The notes beneath the pieces are model-generated. The model had not been told where the DNA came from. It saw nothing but the letters and a program-made list of their open reading frames with translations, and did not search any database. Shown piece after piece: positions 8,283 to 17,148 of a stretch of 41,265 nucleotides of DNA. Every line of letters begins with the position of its first letter. Within the stretch, counting starts at the first letter, position 1. The stretch spans positions 1 through 41,265 of the forward strand of contig CAZMVY010000010.1 of the NCBI GenBank assembly GCA_964569765.1, given 5' to 3'. The translations under genes were made by a program, and so were the position numbers. The DNA comes from CAZMVY01 sp964569765 (GTDB taxonomy: Bacteria; Planctomycetota; Phycisphaerae; UBA1845; PWPN01).

Positions 8283-9140
8283 ATGATCTCGCTGAAGACG
8301 GCGCACGAACTGCTGGAACGGTCGCGCCATCGGCCCGTCTGGTCGTCGCCGTACACGGCGGTCCTTCTGCTGCTCGGGATGGCCCTGGGCGCGATGCTGG
8401 CGAACCCCAAGAGCCTGACCGAGAACCGCCTCCTCGAGTTGCTCCTGCCCCAAGCGCTGCTCGCCGTAATCGCCGGCGCACTCTGGACCCGCGCGAAACG
8501 CCAGCGGCAGATCGCCGCCGCGCTGACTTCCGCGTGGGAGGCGATCCAGCTCAAGGACTGGGACCGCGCCGAGCAGGAACTCGTGGCCCTGCTTCGGCGG
8601 CCGATCCGGCCCGCTTCGGCACGGATTCACTCGCTCATGATGCTGGCCGCGGTCGCGGACAACCGAAAGGAATACGGCGTCTCTCAGGAAATCCTTGCCT
8701 CCGTCCTTGGCGAGCCCGGTCTGGAGGCCGGCACGCGGTACGCCGCCCGCATCGCCCTGGCGGGAACGGCGCTCCTGTCGCAGCAACTGACCGACGCCGT
8801 TCGAATGATCGACAACCTCAGCCGGGAGGAAGTGCCCGAGCCGATCCGCGCGCAGGTGGAGCTGCTTGATCTGTTCCGGCACGTCGTGATGGGCCAGGTA
8901 CAAGACGCCGTCGAGAATGTCGAGGAACGGCGAGCCCTGTTCCGGCGCCGGCTCGGAACCCGCGCGGGATACGGCTATGCCCTGCTCGCGGCAGCCCTCG
9001 ACCGGGCCGGACAAGCGGAGCGCGCCGCGGAGCTGTGGCGCGACGCAACCCTGCTGATACGGCCGACGGAGCTGCTGGATCGATTCGGCGAACTCGCGAG
9101 CGTCGCCAGGAAGTACCCCGCGACGGAGTGGCCCGTATGA
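8283..9140 (+). CDS. Membrane-anchored helical-repeat (TPR-like) protein
   Basis: This 285-residue protein has two transmembrane helices near the N-terminus (about residues 24-42 and 50-68). A soluble all-alpha domain follows, with TPR-like periodicity such as AWEAIQLKDWDRAEQELVAL near 85-105. No catalytic motif is seen. Its stop overlaps the ATG of the next gene (ATGA at 9137-9140), and that product has the same architecture, so the two are probably paralogous partners. The ATG at 8283 has only a weak purine-rich stretch before it (AGAGACGAG). A membrane scaffold or assembly role is possible; function is not known. Confidence 0.75.
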   Translation: MISLKTAHELLERSRHRPVWSSPYTAVLLLLGMALGAMLANPKSLTENRLLELLLPQALLAVIAGALWTRAKRQRQIAAALTSAWEAIQLKDWDRAEQELVALLRRPIRPASARIHSLMMLAAVADNRKEYGVSQEILASVLGEPGLEAGTRYAARIALAGTALLSQQLTDAVRMIDNLSREEVPEPIRAQVELLDLFRHVVMGQVQDAVENVEERRALFRRRLGTRAGYGYALLAAALDRAGQAERAAELWRDATLLIRPTELLDRFGELASVARKYPATEWPV

Positions 9141-9937
9141 GCACTCTGGACGTAGACGAACTGCTGCGATGTTTTCAGCGACGCATGGCATATTGCGCCG
9201 CCACGCGCTGGCTCGTCGTGCTCAGCATCGCGGCTGCCTTCGTCATCCCCGGACCGCCCGACGGGAGTGGCGCATCCGCGTTCGCCGCGATCTGGCTGGT
9301 CGCCGTGCTGCTCGGATGGCTGTTGCTCGTGATTGTATCGGTACGGACGGCGCGAACGGCCCACCTGGCCAGTGCGCTGCTCTCGCTGGGCCGGCTGGAC
9401 GAGGCCGAGGAAGCGCTTGCGCACGTCCTCAGGAGCTTCTCGATCTTCCGGAGTACGCTGCTGAGAGCGAGCCAGCAGCTCGGCACTCTGCTTCATGCCC
9501 GCCAGGAGCACGGCCAGGCCGTGAAGGTCTTTCAGGCGATCCTGCGATCGGTTCGAAGCGGCCTCCACCGGCAGCGATCGCTCGAAGCGGCGATCCGCCT
9601 GATGTGGGCGGATTGCGAGCTGGCCGTCGGCAATCTTATGGGTGCGTACGAGGCGTTCCGGCCCGTCTATACGATGCAACTCGGTCTGTCCGAGCGGCTG
9701 TTGCTGCTGCCCGTCGAGCTACGATACGACCTGGCCGCCGGGCACGCACGGCACGCGGTGCGCAATCTGGCGGAGAAGATACGCCTCGCCGAGCTTCTGG
9801 AAGCGCCGCAGGCGGCGTCCGTACACGCGATGCTGGCCGAGGCATGCCGAGGCGCGGGCATGCCGGTGCAGGCGGAGTTTCTCGAACGGCGGGCGTCCCT
9901 CTACCGCACGCCGGAGAGCCCCGCGGCGACGACGTAG
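9137..9937 (+). CDS. Membrane-anchored helical-repeat protein, paralogue of the preceding gene
   Basis: This 266-residue protein starts at the ATG overlapping the previous stop. It has two hydrophobic helices (about 24-40 and 48-68) followed by TPR-like helical pairs. Examples are LLSLGRLDEAEEALAHVL near 80-97 and LHARQEHGQAVKVFQAIL near 117-135. The layout matches the upstream gene: two membrane helices and then about 190 residues of soluble helices. The next gene begins 40 bases downstream with a strong ribosome-binding site. Together they form a three-gene unit whose third product is a large exported TPR protein. No enzyme motif is present, and function is unknown. Confidence 0.75.
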   Translation: MSTLDVDELLRCFQRRMAYCAATRWLVVLSIAAAFVIPGPPDGSGASAFAAIWLVAVLLGWLLLVIVSVRTARTAHLASALLSLGRLDEAEEALAHVLRSFSIFRSTLLRASQQLGTLLHARQEHGQAVKVFQAILRSVRSGLHRQRSLEAAIRLMWADCELAVGNLMGAYEAFRPVYTMQLGLSERLLLLPVELRYDLAAGHARHAVRNLAEKIRLAELLEAPQAASVHAMLAEACRGAGMPVQAEFLERRASLYRTPESPAATT

Positions 9938-9977
9938 GCAGGAAGAAACACGGCGCACCGATCGAAGGAGCGACCCC

Positions 9978-12449
9978 GTGAGCGCGCAGCCGAGCGACGG
10001 AGCGATGATCCAACGACACACCCGCAGCCGACGACCGGCGCCCGATGCCTCGGGCCTGGTCTTGCGCCGTAGTGCCCGATCGCTTCTGGCCGTGCTCCTG
10101 TTCGCAGCAAGTGCCGGCGGGCAGACCGCCAGCGGCCCCGCCGCGAGTGCACCCGCCGGCGTGGCGCCGGCCCGGACGATCGGCAAATGGCTGGTGGATC
10201 TCGGACGGGACTACCCGCTCACGCCGCAGGCCGCGCTCCGCAGCGCGGACGCGGAACTCACGCTCGCCTTCATGCAGGCCGCCGCACGAATCGAACCCGG
10301 GCTTGCCGAGGCCTACCTCTGGCAGCACGACCTGCTCTGGGCCCTCCACCGCGAAGACGAGGCGACCGAGGCCCTGGGCCGGTATGTCCGGCTCGAACCG
10401 GATGACTGGTCCGCCCGCGTGCTCTGGATCGCCGCCCGGACGAACGGCCTCCAGACCCTCGAAGAACGCGTGCGATTCTGGCAGGAGCAGCTTCGTGATC
10501 CGAATCTCCCCGGCGAGGTCGCGAGCGACCTGTATCGGCGGATGGCCGAGTATCATTACAACCGCGGCGAGAATGAGACGGCCGCCCGGCAGATTGCCCT
10601 GGCCCTCAAGGCCTTCCCGCAGAACCTCGCAGCGCAGAGACTCCGCCTGGAGATGTCGGCCGATCCGCGGAATCCGGCGGCGCGGCTGGAGCTGGCCTTG
10701 AATCTGGTCCGCCTGAGCCCGGCACAGCCCCTGTTCGCCTGGGATGTGGCCAGGCTCCTCGACGAAATCTCGCTGCACCGCGAGGCGCAGCCCTGGTACC
10801 AGCATGCCCAGCTCATGTTTCAACTGGCCGACCCCGGGCACGCCGCGCCGGGCGAGTTCCTGCTGGAAATGGCCGCCTCGCAGATCGACGCCGGGATGCT
10901 GGATTCCGCCGAAAAACTCGTCAAACAGATAATTCAGACGGTGGGAGACGGTGCGGTCCCTCGAATCCTGCTCGGCCGGATCGCCAGGCTGCGGAACAAA
11001 CCAGACGAGGCGAAGACCCAATTCGCGATCGCCCGCTCCGCCTATGAATCGGCATGGTCGAAAGTGAAAGATGCACCCGATCCGGACCTTGCCGCGGAAA
11101 TAGCCTGGTACTATTGCATCGACGACCCCGATATCGAACGGGCGTACCCGCTGGCGACGATTGCGATGCAGGCCGCTTCCCCCAGCGACCTGGCGCGGCG
11201 GGCGTTCGGCTACGCGGCCGCGCAGAAGGGCGTATTGGCCGACGCCCAGAAGGCGCTCGCGCCGATCGTGGACGCCGACCCGTGGGCGGCGTGCGCGATG
11301 GCCATCGTCAAGGAAAAGAGCGGCGACGCAAACGCGGCCGCGGACCTGCTGACGCGTGTGGCAGAGCGTCACTCATCGGGACAACTCTTCCGGGAGGCCG
11401 CCGCGAGGCTGACGGCCCTGGGCAAGCCGATTCCGCCGACGCCGCGCTACGAGGATGTCCGGACCGTTCTTGCCGCTTTTGACGACTCCCTGCTCCTCTT
11501 CCCCACCGCTCCGAAGAATTTCCTCGATCTGACGATTACGCCGCTGCGGCCGGCATCCGGCGCGCTGCGGCCGGGCGACGCCATCTGGTGCCGGTTCGTC
11601 CTCACGAACCGCAGCCCCTTCCCTGTGAGCCTCGGCGACGACCTCATGGTCGGTCCCACACTGCTCGTTCTCGCGAGAACCATCGGGGACCGCGAGCGGG
11701 ACTATGGCGCTCTGGTGCGTGTGCCCGTAAATCGCCGACAGATTCTCGGAGCGGGCCAATCCATGGCGGTCACGCAGACCCTCGACGTCGGCCCGCTGCG
11801 CAGTACGCTGATCGCCACGCCGCAGGCGGCGCAGACGATCGAAATCACCGCGATCGTCAACCCCGTTTACAGCGGCGAACAACGGGCCTGGGTGCCGCGG
11901 CCCGGCGGTTTCACGGCCGGCCCGGTCCGCATCGAGTGCCAGGCCCTGCCGCCCGACGATCCCGGACCTGACGGCCTCCAGAGAACCCTCGCCGCCGCCC
12001 GCAGTGGTGACGTGTCGGCGCGGGAGCAGGCCCTGACCCGCATGATGATGTGGCTCGCCGAACAGGAGCATCTGCGGGCGGGGCGGCTGCGCTACCCCAC
12101 GCAGGCGGTGAATCTCGATGGACTGCGTTCCGGCATTCAGGAGCGATTCGCGGACCCGGCGTGGCCGGTCCGGGCCCGCTTGGCTGAGGCCCTCCGCTGG
12201 GTCACGCTCGACAAGGAGTGGGCACGGCTGGCCTCCGGTATGCTCAGCGACCCGGAGTGGCTCGTGCGGATGCTCGCCGTGCGGCTCTTCGCAGACCATC
12301 AGAAGGTGGCGTTCGACAAGGTCGCTGCCTTCTACGCCCAAAATGACCCGGACGCATGCGTCCGGACGATGGCCGCTGCCGTACGCGAACGCTGGGCGCC
12401 GCAGACGCCGCCGGCATCGCAACCCACGACCGCACCCTCCGAACGGTGA
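9978..12449 (+). CDS. Large exported TPR/HEAT-like repeat protein
   Basis: This 823-residue protein starts at a GTG placed seven bases after AAGGAG; an in-frame ATG at 10005 is the alternative. A signal-like hydrophobic segment (RSLLAVLLFAASAG, about residues 34-47) follows a long basic N-region. Residues of roughly 60-470 form TPR-like helical repeats. About 475-640 is beta-rich (FLDLTITPLRP, then CRFVLTNRSPFPV), resembling an immunoglobulin-like or CARDB-type domain. About 690-800 contains HEAT-like helices (RARLAEALRWVTLDKEWARL). The end is a Pro/Thr/Ser tail (ASQPTTAPSER), typical of planctomycete exported proteins. It closes the operon with the two membrane TPR-like proteins, so a cell-envelope complex is plausible. 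No enzymatic motif is recognised. Confidence 0.8.
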   Translation: MSAQPSDGAMIQRHTRSRRPAPDASGLVLRRSARSLLAVLLFAASAGGQTASGPAASAPAGVAPARTIGKWLVDLGRDYPLTPQAALRSADAELTLAFMQAAARIEPGLAEAYLWQHDLLWALHREDEATEALGRYVRLEPDDWSARVLWIAARTNGLQTLEERVRFWQEQLRDPNLPGEVASDLYRRMAEYHYNRGENETAARQIALALKAFPQNLAAQRLRLEMSADPRNPAARLELALNLVRLSPAQPLFAWDVARLLDEISLHREAQPWYQHAQLMFQLADPGHAAPGEFLLEMAASQIDAGMLDSAEKLVKQIIQTVGDGAVPRILLGRIARLRNKPDEAKTQFAIARSAYESAWSKVKDAPDPDLAAEIAWYYCIDDPDIERAYPLATIAMQAASPSDLARRAFGYAAAQKGVLADAQKALAPIVDADPWAACAMAIVKEKSGDANAAADLLTRVAERHSSGQLFREAAARLTALGKPIPPTPRYEDVRTVLAAFDDSLLLFPTAPKNFLDLTITPLRPASGALRPGDAIWCRFVLTNRSPFPVSLGDDLMVGPTLLVLARTIGDRERDYGALVRVPVNRRQILGAGQSMAVTQTLDVGPLRSTLIATPQAAQTIEITAIVNPVYSGEQRAWVPRPGGFTAGPVRIECQALPPDDPGPDGLQRTLAAARSGDVSAREQALTRMMMWLAEQEHLRAGRLRYPTQAVNLDGLRSGIQERFADPAWPVRARLAEALRWVTLDKEWARLASGMLSDPEWLVRMLAVRLFADHQKVAFDKVAAFYAQNDPDACVRTMAAAVRERWAPQTPPASQPTTAPSER

Positions 12450-12497
12450 ATCCCATCCGTCGCCGACCGGCCCGGAGCGCATCACCCGGCGTCCGCT

Positions 12498-13400
12498 TCA
12501 CACATCGCAGATCTGTATCGCCTTCGCCAGCGACGTCATCGGGTCCTTCTTCGGCCCGTACTCATGCGCGACGTAGCCCTGGAAGCCCGTCTCGACGATC
12601 GCCCGCATGATCGCGGGGTAGTAGAGTTCCTGCGTCTCGTCGATCTCGTTGCGGCCGGGGACGCCGGCGGTGTTGGAGTGGCCGATGCAGTCCTTGGACT
12701 GGCGGAGCGTCGCGATGATGTCGCCCTCCTGTACCTGCATGTGGTAGATGTCGTACAGGAGCTTGAAGCGATCGGACCCCACGGCCTTAACCAGCTCGGC
12801 GCCCCACGCCGTGTGGTCGCACATGTAGTCCCGGTGGTTCAGCTTGCTGTTGAGCAGCTCCATGCAAATCGTGACCTTCCTGGCCTCCGCCAGGCCCACG
12901 ATCTGCTTGAGTGCGATTACGCAGTTCTTCAGGCCCTCGTCATCGGCCATCCCCTGGCGGTTGCCGGGAAACGTGATCACGTTCGGAAAGCCCGCCTCGG
13001 CCGTCGCCTCGATCGCCTTGCGCAGGATTTCCAGGCACTCGGCATGGTTCTCCTTGCGGTTCAGCCCCTTCGTGAGCGAGTGCGTTCGCGTCATCGTGCA
13101 GATCAGGCCGGTGCCCTTGAGCATCCCGAACTGATCGGGGCTCAGCAGGTCAATGCCCCGGATCCCCATCTTCGCCAGCCGCGGCAGCGCCGCCTCAAGC
13201 CCGCCCCGGCCGACCACGCCCGGACAGATCGCCTGATGGATCCGCCCGTTGCGAACGAACGGCTTGTCGCCCTTTTCCTCCTTCCCGTTCGCCGCGAAGG
13301 ACGAGGCCCCGCGGCCGAGCACCGCCGCCACTGCCGCCGTGCCGGCCGCGGTCATGACAGATCGTCGGCTCACCCTGGAATCGTTACGCTGTGCAGACAT
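12498..13400 (-). CDS. Tat-exported TIM-barrel protein, hydroxypyruvate/xylose isomerase-like
   Basis: This 300-residue protein has an N-terminal Tat signal: S11-R-R-S-V-M-T, a hydrophobic stretch to about residue 35, and an SFAAN cleavage region. The mature part belongs to the xylose isomerase-like TIM-barrel group. Barrel-strand segments include KMGIRGIDLL, ICMELLNSK, LLYDIYHMQ and VAHEYGP. Conserved acidic and histidine positions (E in CMELLN, D and H in YDIYHMQ, E in AHEYG) resemble the metal site of hydroxypyruvate isomerases. Substrate is unknown. The start has AGGAG eight bases upstream. The gene lies 34 bases after the OPA transporter gene and is probably the last gene of that operon. 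Confidence 0.82.
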   Translation of the reverse strand: MSAQRNDSRVSRRSVMTAAGTAAVAAVLGRGASSFAANGKEEKGDKPFVRNGRIHQAICPGVVGRGGLEAALPRLAKMGIRGIDLLSPDQFGMLKGTGLICTMTRTHSLTKGLNRKENHAECLEILRKAIEATAEAGFPNVITFPGNRQGMADDEGLKNCVIALKQIVGLAEARKVTICMELLNSKLNHRDYMCDHTAWGAELVKAVGSDRFKLLYDIYHMQVQEGDIIATLRQSKDCIGHSNTAGVPGRNEIDETQELYYPAIMRAIVETGFQGYVAHEYGPKKDPMTSLAKAIQICDV

Positions 13401-13434
13401 TGCGATGACTCCTGTAGCGGGTCTTTTCCGGTCG

Positions 13435-14838
13435 TTATGTCGTTTCGTCATACCCGTGCGCCTTCGCCCGCCACGTGGCGGCGAAGCAGAGCGTTCCAAC
13501 TGCGGCGACGACGATCAGCCCCTTGAAGACGGCATCCCACCCGCAGTGCTGCGCGAGCCAGCCCAGGCCCCAGCCCGAAAGGACGGTACTGGCATAACCG
13601 AAAAGCCCGGTCAGGCCGACCGCCGTGGCCGCCGCCCGCTTCGTCGCAAGATTCGCCGCCGCGATCCCGATCAGCGCCTGCGGGCCGTAGACGAAGAAGC
13701 CCGCCGTCATCAGTAACGCCGTGTTCCGTGCGACGTGCTGCGGCGGCGCCTTCCAGAACGCGCATAGCGAGACGCCGCACAGCAGCATGAACACCAGACA
13801 CATTCGCGACGGCCGCCCGCCGAAGAAACGATCCGTCAGCCAACCCGTCAGCAGAATCCCCGCCAGCCCGGCCGTCTCGAACCCCGCCACCATCCAGCTT
13901 CCATGCGTCAGCGCGATCCCCTTGGCCTCTTTCAGCAGCGTCGGCCCCCAGTCCAGCACGCCGTAACGGATCGTGTACCCGAATCCATTGGCCACCGCAA
14001 AGAGCCAGATATACGGGTTGCGGAAGACCTTCCGGGCCAGAACCGCCCTGAATTCCCCGGCTTCACCCGCGCCGCTTCCGCCCTCGGCGGCTGCCGACGA
14101 GCGCTCGGCCGTGCCCTCGATTTCCGGCAGACCCACCGACTCCGGCGTATCCCGCAGCCGGATCAACAGCATACACGCCGTCAGCGCGGCCAGAACGCCC
14201 GGCACGAGGAAACAAAGTCGCCAGTCGAAGCGGACGAGGTAGCCGCACAGCACGAGTACGGCGGCCGCACCAATGGTGTGTGAGGTGTTCCACAGCGACA
14301 TCTTCGTCGCCAGTTCCTTCGGCGAGAACCAGTGCGTCATGAGCCGGGCGCACGGCGGAAAGCCCATGCCCTGAAACCAGCCGTTGGCCACCCAGAACAG
14401 GCCCAGAACCGTCGCGGCAGTACTGAGCCCGAAGCAGAAGTTCATCGCCGCGGACATCAGCAGCCCCATCGCCATGAACACGGGGGCATTCGCGCGGTCG
14501 CCGAGGAGACCGTTGGCGAACTTCGACACGCCGTACAACAGGCCATGCAGTGTCAGGAACAGACCGAGGTTTGCCTTGGAAATGCCCAGCTCGTGTTCCA
14601 TCACCGGCATCGCGACGGAGAGGTTCTTGCGTACGAAGTAGAAGACCGCGTAGCCGAGGGTCGTCCAGGTCAGAATACGCAGGCGGTACTGCGCGTAGAC
14701 GCGGCGGAGCTCCGCGGGTTCCGCGATCCTCCGCTCGGCCGCCGGCGCCGGACGAAGGAACCGCGGCAGCCGACTCCCCTGCCTGAGCCTGCCGGCCGCC
14801 GCCGTAGAAGACACGGATGGAGTCTTTGCCGTCGTCAT
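13435..14838 (-). CDS. MFS transporter of the OPA (GlpT/UhpT) family
   Basis: This 467-residue inner-membrane protein has twelve predicted helices. It shows hallmarks of organophosphate:phosphate antiporters: YFVRKNLSVAMP near the first helix, and NGWFQGMGFPPCARLMTHWF with SLWNTSHTIG. These last two closely follow the GlpT pattern NG-F-QG-GWPP-R and WNT-H-GG. GDPD is encoded 52 bases upstream, as in the E. coli glpTQ operon. Glycerol-3-phosphate or a related phosphodiester product is therefore the most likely substrate; hexose-phosphate is the alternative. The N-terminal 55 residues are a low-complexity cytoplasmic extension. The ATG at 14838 lacks a clear Shine-Dalgarno sequence, and a start farther upstream would add unlike sequence. 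Confidence 0.85.
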   Translation of the reverse strand: MTTAKTPSVSSTAAAGRLRQGSRLPRFLRPAPAAERRIAEPAELRRVYAQYRLRILTWTTLGYAVFYFVRKNLSVAMPVMEHELGISKANLGLFLTLHGLLYGVSKFANGLLGDRANAPVFMAMGLLMSAAMNFCFGLSTAATVLGLFWVANGWFQGMGFPPCARLMTHWFSPKELATKMSLWNTSHTIGAAAVLVLCGYLVRFDWRLCFLVPGVLAALTACMLLIRLRDTPESVGLPEIEGTAERSSAAAEGGSGAGEAGEFRAVLARKVFRNPYIWLFAVANGFGYTIRYGVLDWGPTLLKEAKGIALTHGSWMVAGFETAGLAGILLTGWLTDRFFGGRPSRMCLVFMLLCGVSLCAFWKAPPQHVARNTALLMTAGFFVYGPQALIGIAAANLATKRAAATAVGLTGLFGYASTVLSGWGLGWLAQHCGWDAVFKGLIVVAAVGTLCFAATWRAKAHGYDETT

Positions 14839-14890
14839 ACGCCGCCCATACAACCGGTCTGATACCTTGCTCCGACAACCGCGGGGCGAT

Positions 14891-15862
14891 TCAACGGGCG
14901 ACGGGCCGACTCGTGTCCGGCTCCGCGTAGTACCGTCTGACCGCATCAAGCACGATGTCGGGACGATCCGTGGCGAACGACATCACGCCGAGGTCCAGGA
15001 GTGCCCGGTACATCTCAGGATCGGTGACGCCCCACGGGAGTACCTGGTACACGACGCCGCGGGATCGCGCCTCGCGTCCCACGTCCGCGAGAAACGCACT
15101 GGAGGGCGTGAACGGGTCCGGCCCCGCGAGATCGGCGCCCCGCTTCAAGTGCACGTGAATCTGAAGCTGGCTGACGCCGGCGAAGTCGGCCTTCCGCAAG
15201 TCGTCGATCCGCCTTTGCAAGAGCTCCGGCGTACCACCCATCCACAACTGTGTCTGCCCCTTCGGTACGAGGCGGTTCCACTCCCGGATCACCGCGTAAT
15301 CGGTCGACGCCAGCACGACCTGCTGCCCCACCTCGTAGCGCAGCACGTCTTTCGCCAGTCGCGCCAGATCAACATTCTTGATGTCGAGATAGAGGTGCCG
15401 CTCCGGCCTCCCCTGCATGAGTGCGAAAACATCGCGGATCCTGCAGACATGACGGCCGACGAATCCCTCGCCCTTCCAGGCACCGACATCGAGCCGCGAA
15501 AGCTCTTCGAACGTCACATCCTTCACGCCCTTCTTCGCCAGCTCCGGCGAAACCCCCCGGACGACACGCTCGAACGTGGCATCGTGAAACGCGACGATCA
15601 CGCCGTCCTTCGTGGTCCGCACGTCGGCTTCGGGCCAGGTTCCGAGCTTCCATCCGAGCTCAAACGCATCGAGCGTATTCTCCGGCGCCAGATCGCCCGC
15701 GCCCCGGTGGCTCTGCACGATGAACTGCGCAAGCGGAAGGTGGCCGCGCACGGTCCAGTCGCCCCGGTGCGGCCGCGTCTGCGCAGGGCCCGGCCCGGAA
15801 CCCGTGGCCGGCAGCGGCGCCGCAAGACCCATAGCGGCAAGTACCGCAAAAACGCCTCGCAT
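14891..15862 (-). CDS. glpQ: Exported glycerophosphodiester phosphodiesterase
   Basis: This 323-residue protein has an N-terminal signal peptide (MRGVFAVLAAMGLAAPLPATG). The GDPD barrel motifs are clear: SHRGAGDLAPENTL gives H52, R53, E61 and N62. EADVRTTKDG gives E78 and D80, and FHD gives H93. In this family they bind a divalent metal and hydrolyse glycerophosphodiesters to glycerol-3-phosphate and an alcohol. The start at 15862 places the signal peptide at the N-terminus and has AAAGGGA upstream. It is the first gene of a probable three-gene unit with an OPA transporter and a TIM-barrel protein, so products released in the periplasm would be imported at once. The symbol is given by functional analogy; UgpQ-type naming is equally possible. 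Confidence 0.88.
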   Translation of the reverse strand: MRGVFAVLAAMGLAAPLPATGSGPGPAQTRPHRGDWTVRGHLPLAQFIVQSHRGAGDLAPENTLDAFELGWKLGTWPEADVRTTKDGVIVAFHDATFERVVRGVSPELAKKGVKDVTFEELSRLDVGAWKGEGFVGRHVCRIRDVFALMQGRPERHLYLDIKNVDLARLAKDVLRYEVGQQVVLASTDYAVIREWNRLVPKGQTQLWMGGTPELLQRRIDDLRKADFAGVSQLQIHVHLKRGADLAGPDPFTPSSAFLADVGREARSRGVVYQVLPWGVTDPEMYRALLDLGVMSFATDRPDIVLDAVRRYYAEPDTSRPVAR

Positions 15863-16223
15863 CGTCCGGGTTCCCTTTCCATCAAGCTGCACGCCACGCC
15901 TCACGGAACTGCTCCTGCCGCTCTCGCCATCCGGTCAAGCAACGAATCCCTGCGGAATGCCTCATGTTTCGGCCGCGCGGCGATCCGGGATTGTCGCCCA
16001 TACAGGCGACCTTCGCAACACGGTCGGTACCCGATGCATCCGTCAGTCGCGACGACTGCCGGAAACGTCGTTCCGAACGAAGCGAAGCCCAAGCAAGGAT
16101 CTTGTCTTTGCTTTGCCGGATCCCGGCCGATCAAGATCACCGGCCAACCGCTCTCGCCCGATTCCCGTCCTTGCGCATTATCAGGGGCTCCTCCCCCCGG
16201 CGAGGTATCTGTATAATACCGTG
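15863..16223. other. Divergent intergenic region between the GDPD and HAD genes
   Basis: This 361-base stretch has no supported gene. Its right end holds the TATAAT at 16212-16217 that should drive the HAD gene. No clear promoter for the GDPD operon could be picked out. Confidence 0.45.
16212..16217 (+). promoter_or_regulatory. TATAAT -10 box placed for a leaderless HAD transcript
   Basis: A perfect TATAAT ends six bases before the ATG at 16224, so transcription would start at or next to the start codon. No -35 box is visible at the usual distance (TCCTCC is found there), and no Shine-Dalgarno sequence fits. Confidence 0.4.
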
Positions 16224-16919
16224 ATGAACATGACCGCATGGAACTGCGGCGCCGACGGCCTGCCCCACGGCGTTATCTTTGACATGGATGGCGTCCTGCT
16301 CGATTCCGAGCCGTTCATCTGCAAGGCCGCCTGCATGATGTTCGCGGAGAAGGGCTTGCACGTGAAACCCGAGGACTTCCTCCCGTTCGTCGGGGCGGGC
16401 GAGAACCGCTACGTCGGCGGCGTCGCGGAGAAGTACGGCTTCCCGATCGACATCGCCGCCGCAAAGCGCCGCACCTACGAGATCTACCTGGAGATTATCC
16501 AAGGACAGCTCCAGCCGCTGCCGGGCGTACACGAGTTTCTCGCCGCATGCCGCCGCGCGGGCAAGAAGACGGCCCTGGCCACCAGCGCCGACATGGTCAA
16601 GGCCGAGGGCAACCTCCGGGAGATCCGCCTGCCCTTCTCCACGTTCGACGCGGTCGTCACCGGCCTCGACGTGGTCCACAGGAAGCCGCACCCCGAAATC
16701 TTCCTGAGGGCCGCAGAGAAGCTCGGTCTCGATCCGCGCCACTGTCTGGTTGTCGAGGATGCGGTCAACGGCGTCGCCGCCGCCAAGGCCGCCGGCTCGC
16801 GCTGCCTCGCCCTGACCACCAGCTTCACAAGAGAGCAACTCGCCGGCGCCGACTGGTTCGCTCCGACCCTCGCCCACGCCCCGCCCGACACGCTCGACTG
16901 GAACGGCACAACATCGTAG
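16224..16919 (+). CDS. HAD-superfamily hydrolase, beta-phosphoglucomutase/phosphatase-like
   Basis: This 231-residue cytoplasmic protein has all HAD motifs. Motif I is D20-M-D22-G-V, with D20 as nucleophile; motif II is T120-S121 in LATSADM. Motif III is K154 in RKPHPEIF, and motif IV is E178-D179 in VVEDAVNG. The helical cap lies between residues 30 and 100. The DMDGVLLDSEP start and EDAVNGVAAAKAAG are typical of the beta-phosphoglucomutase-like and phosphoglycolate phosphatase group, so a small sugar or acid phosphate is the probable substrate. The ATG at 16224 directly follows a TATAAT box, suggesting a leaderless message. The gene stands alone between divergent and convergent neighbours. 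Confidence 0.88.
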   Translation: MNMTAWNCGADGLPHGVIFDMDGVLLDSEPFICKAACMMFAEKGLHVKPEDFLPFVGAGENRYVGGVAEKYGFPIDIAAAKRRTYEIYLEIIQGQLQPLPGVHEFLAACRRAGKKTALATSADMVKAEGNLREIRLPFSTFDAVVTGLDVVHRKPHPEIFLRAAEKLGLDPRHCLVVEDAVNGVAAAKAAGSRCLALTTSFTREQLAGADWFAPTLAHAPPDTLDWNGTTS

Positions 16920-17148
16920 GAAACGCGCACGACGACCCGCACCGCCGCAGCGGCCACCGGGAAGCAGGTACGCGCGACCCGCCACGCCGTCTTACCGTGC
17001 GGAATCGCCCTGTCTCGCGACCATTTCGAGGCGGGCGGGATGCCGCCGGGGAGCGGGCGGCCCGCCTGCCGAAGAAGGCGCGGAGCATGCACGCCTTCCC
17101 CCTCCGACACCGACCCGCGCCCGGTGGTTCCCTTCGTCGCTTCACCGC

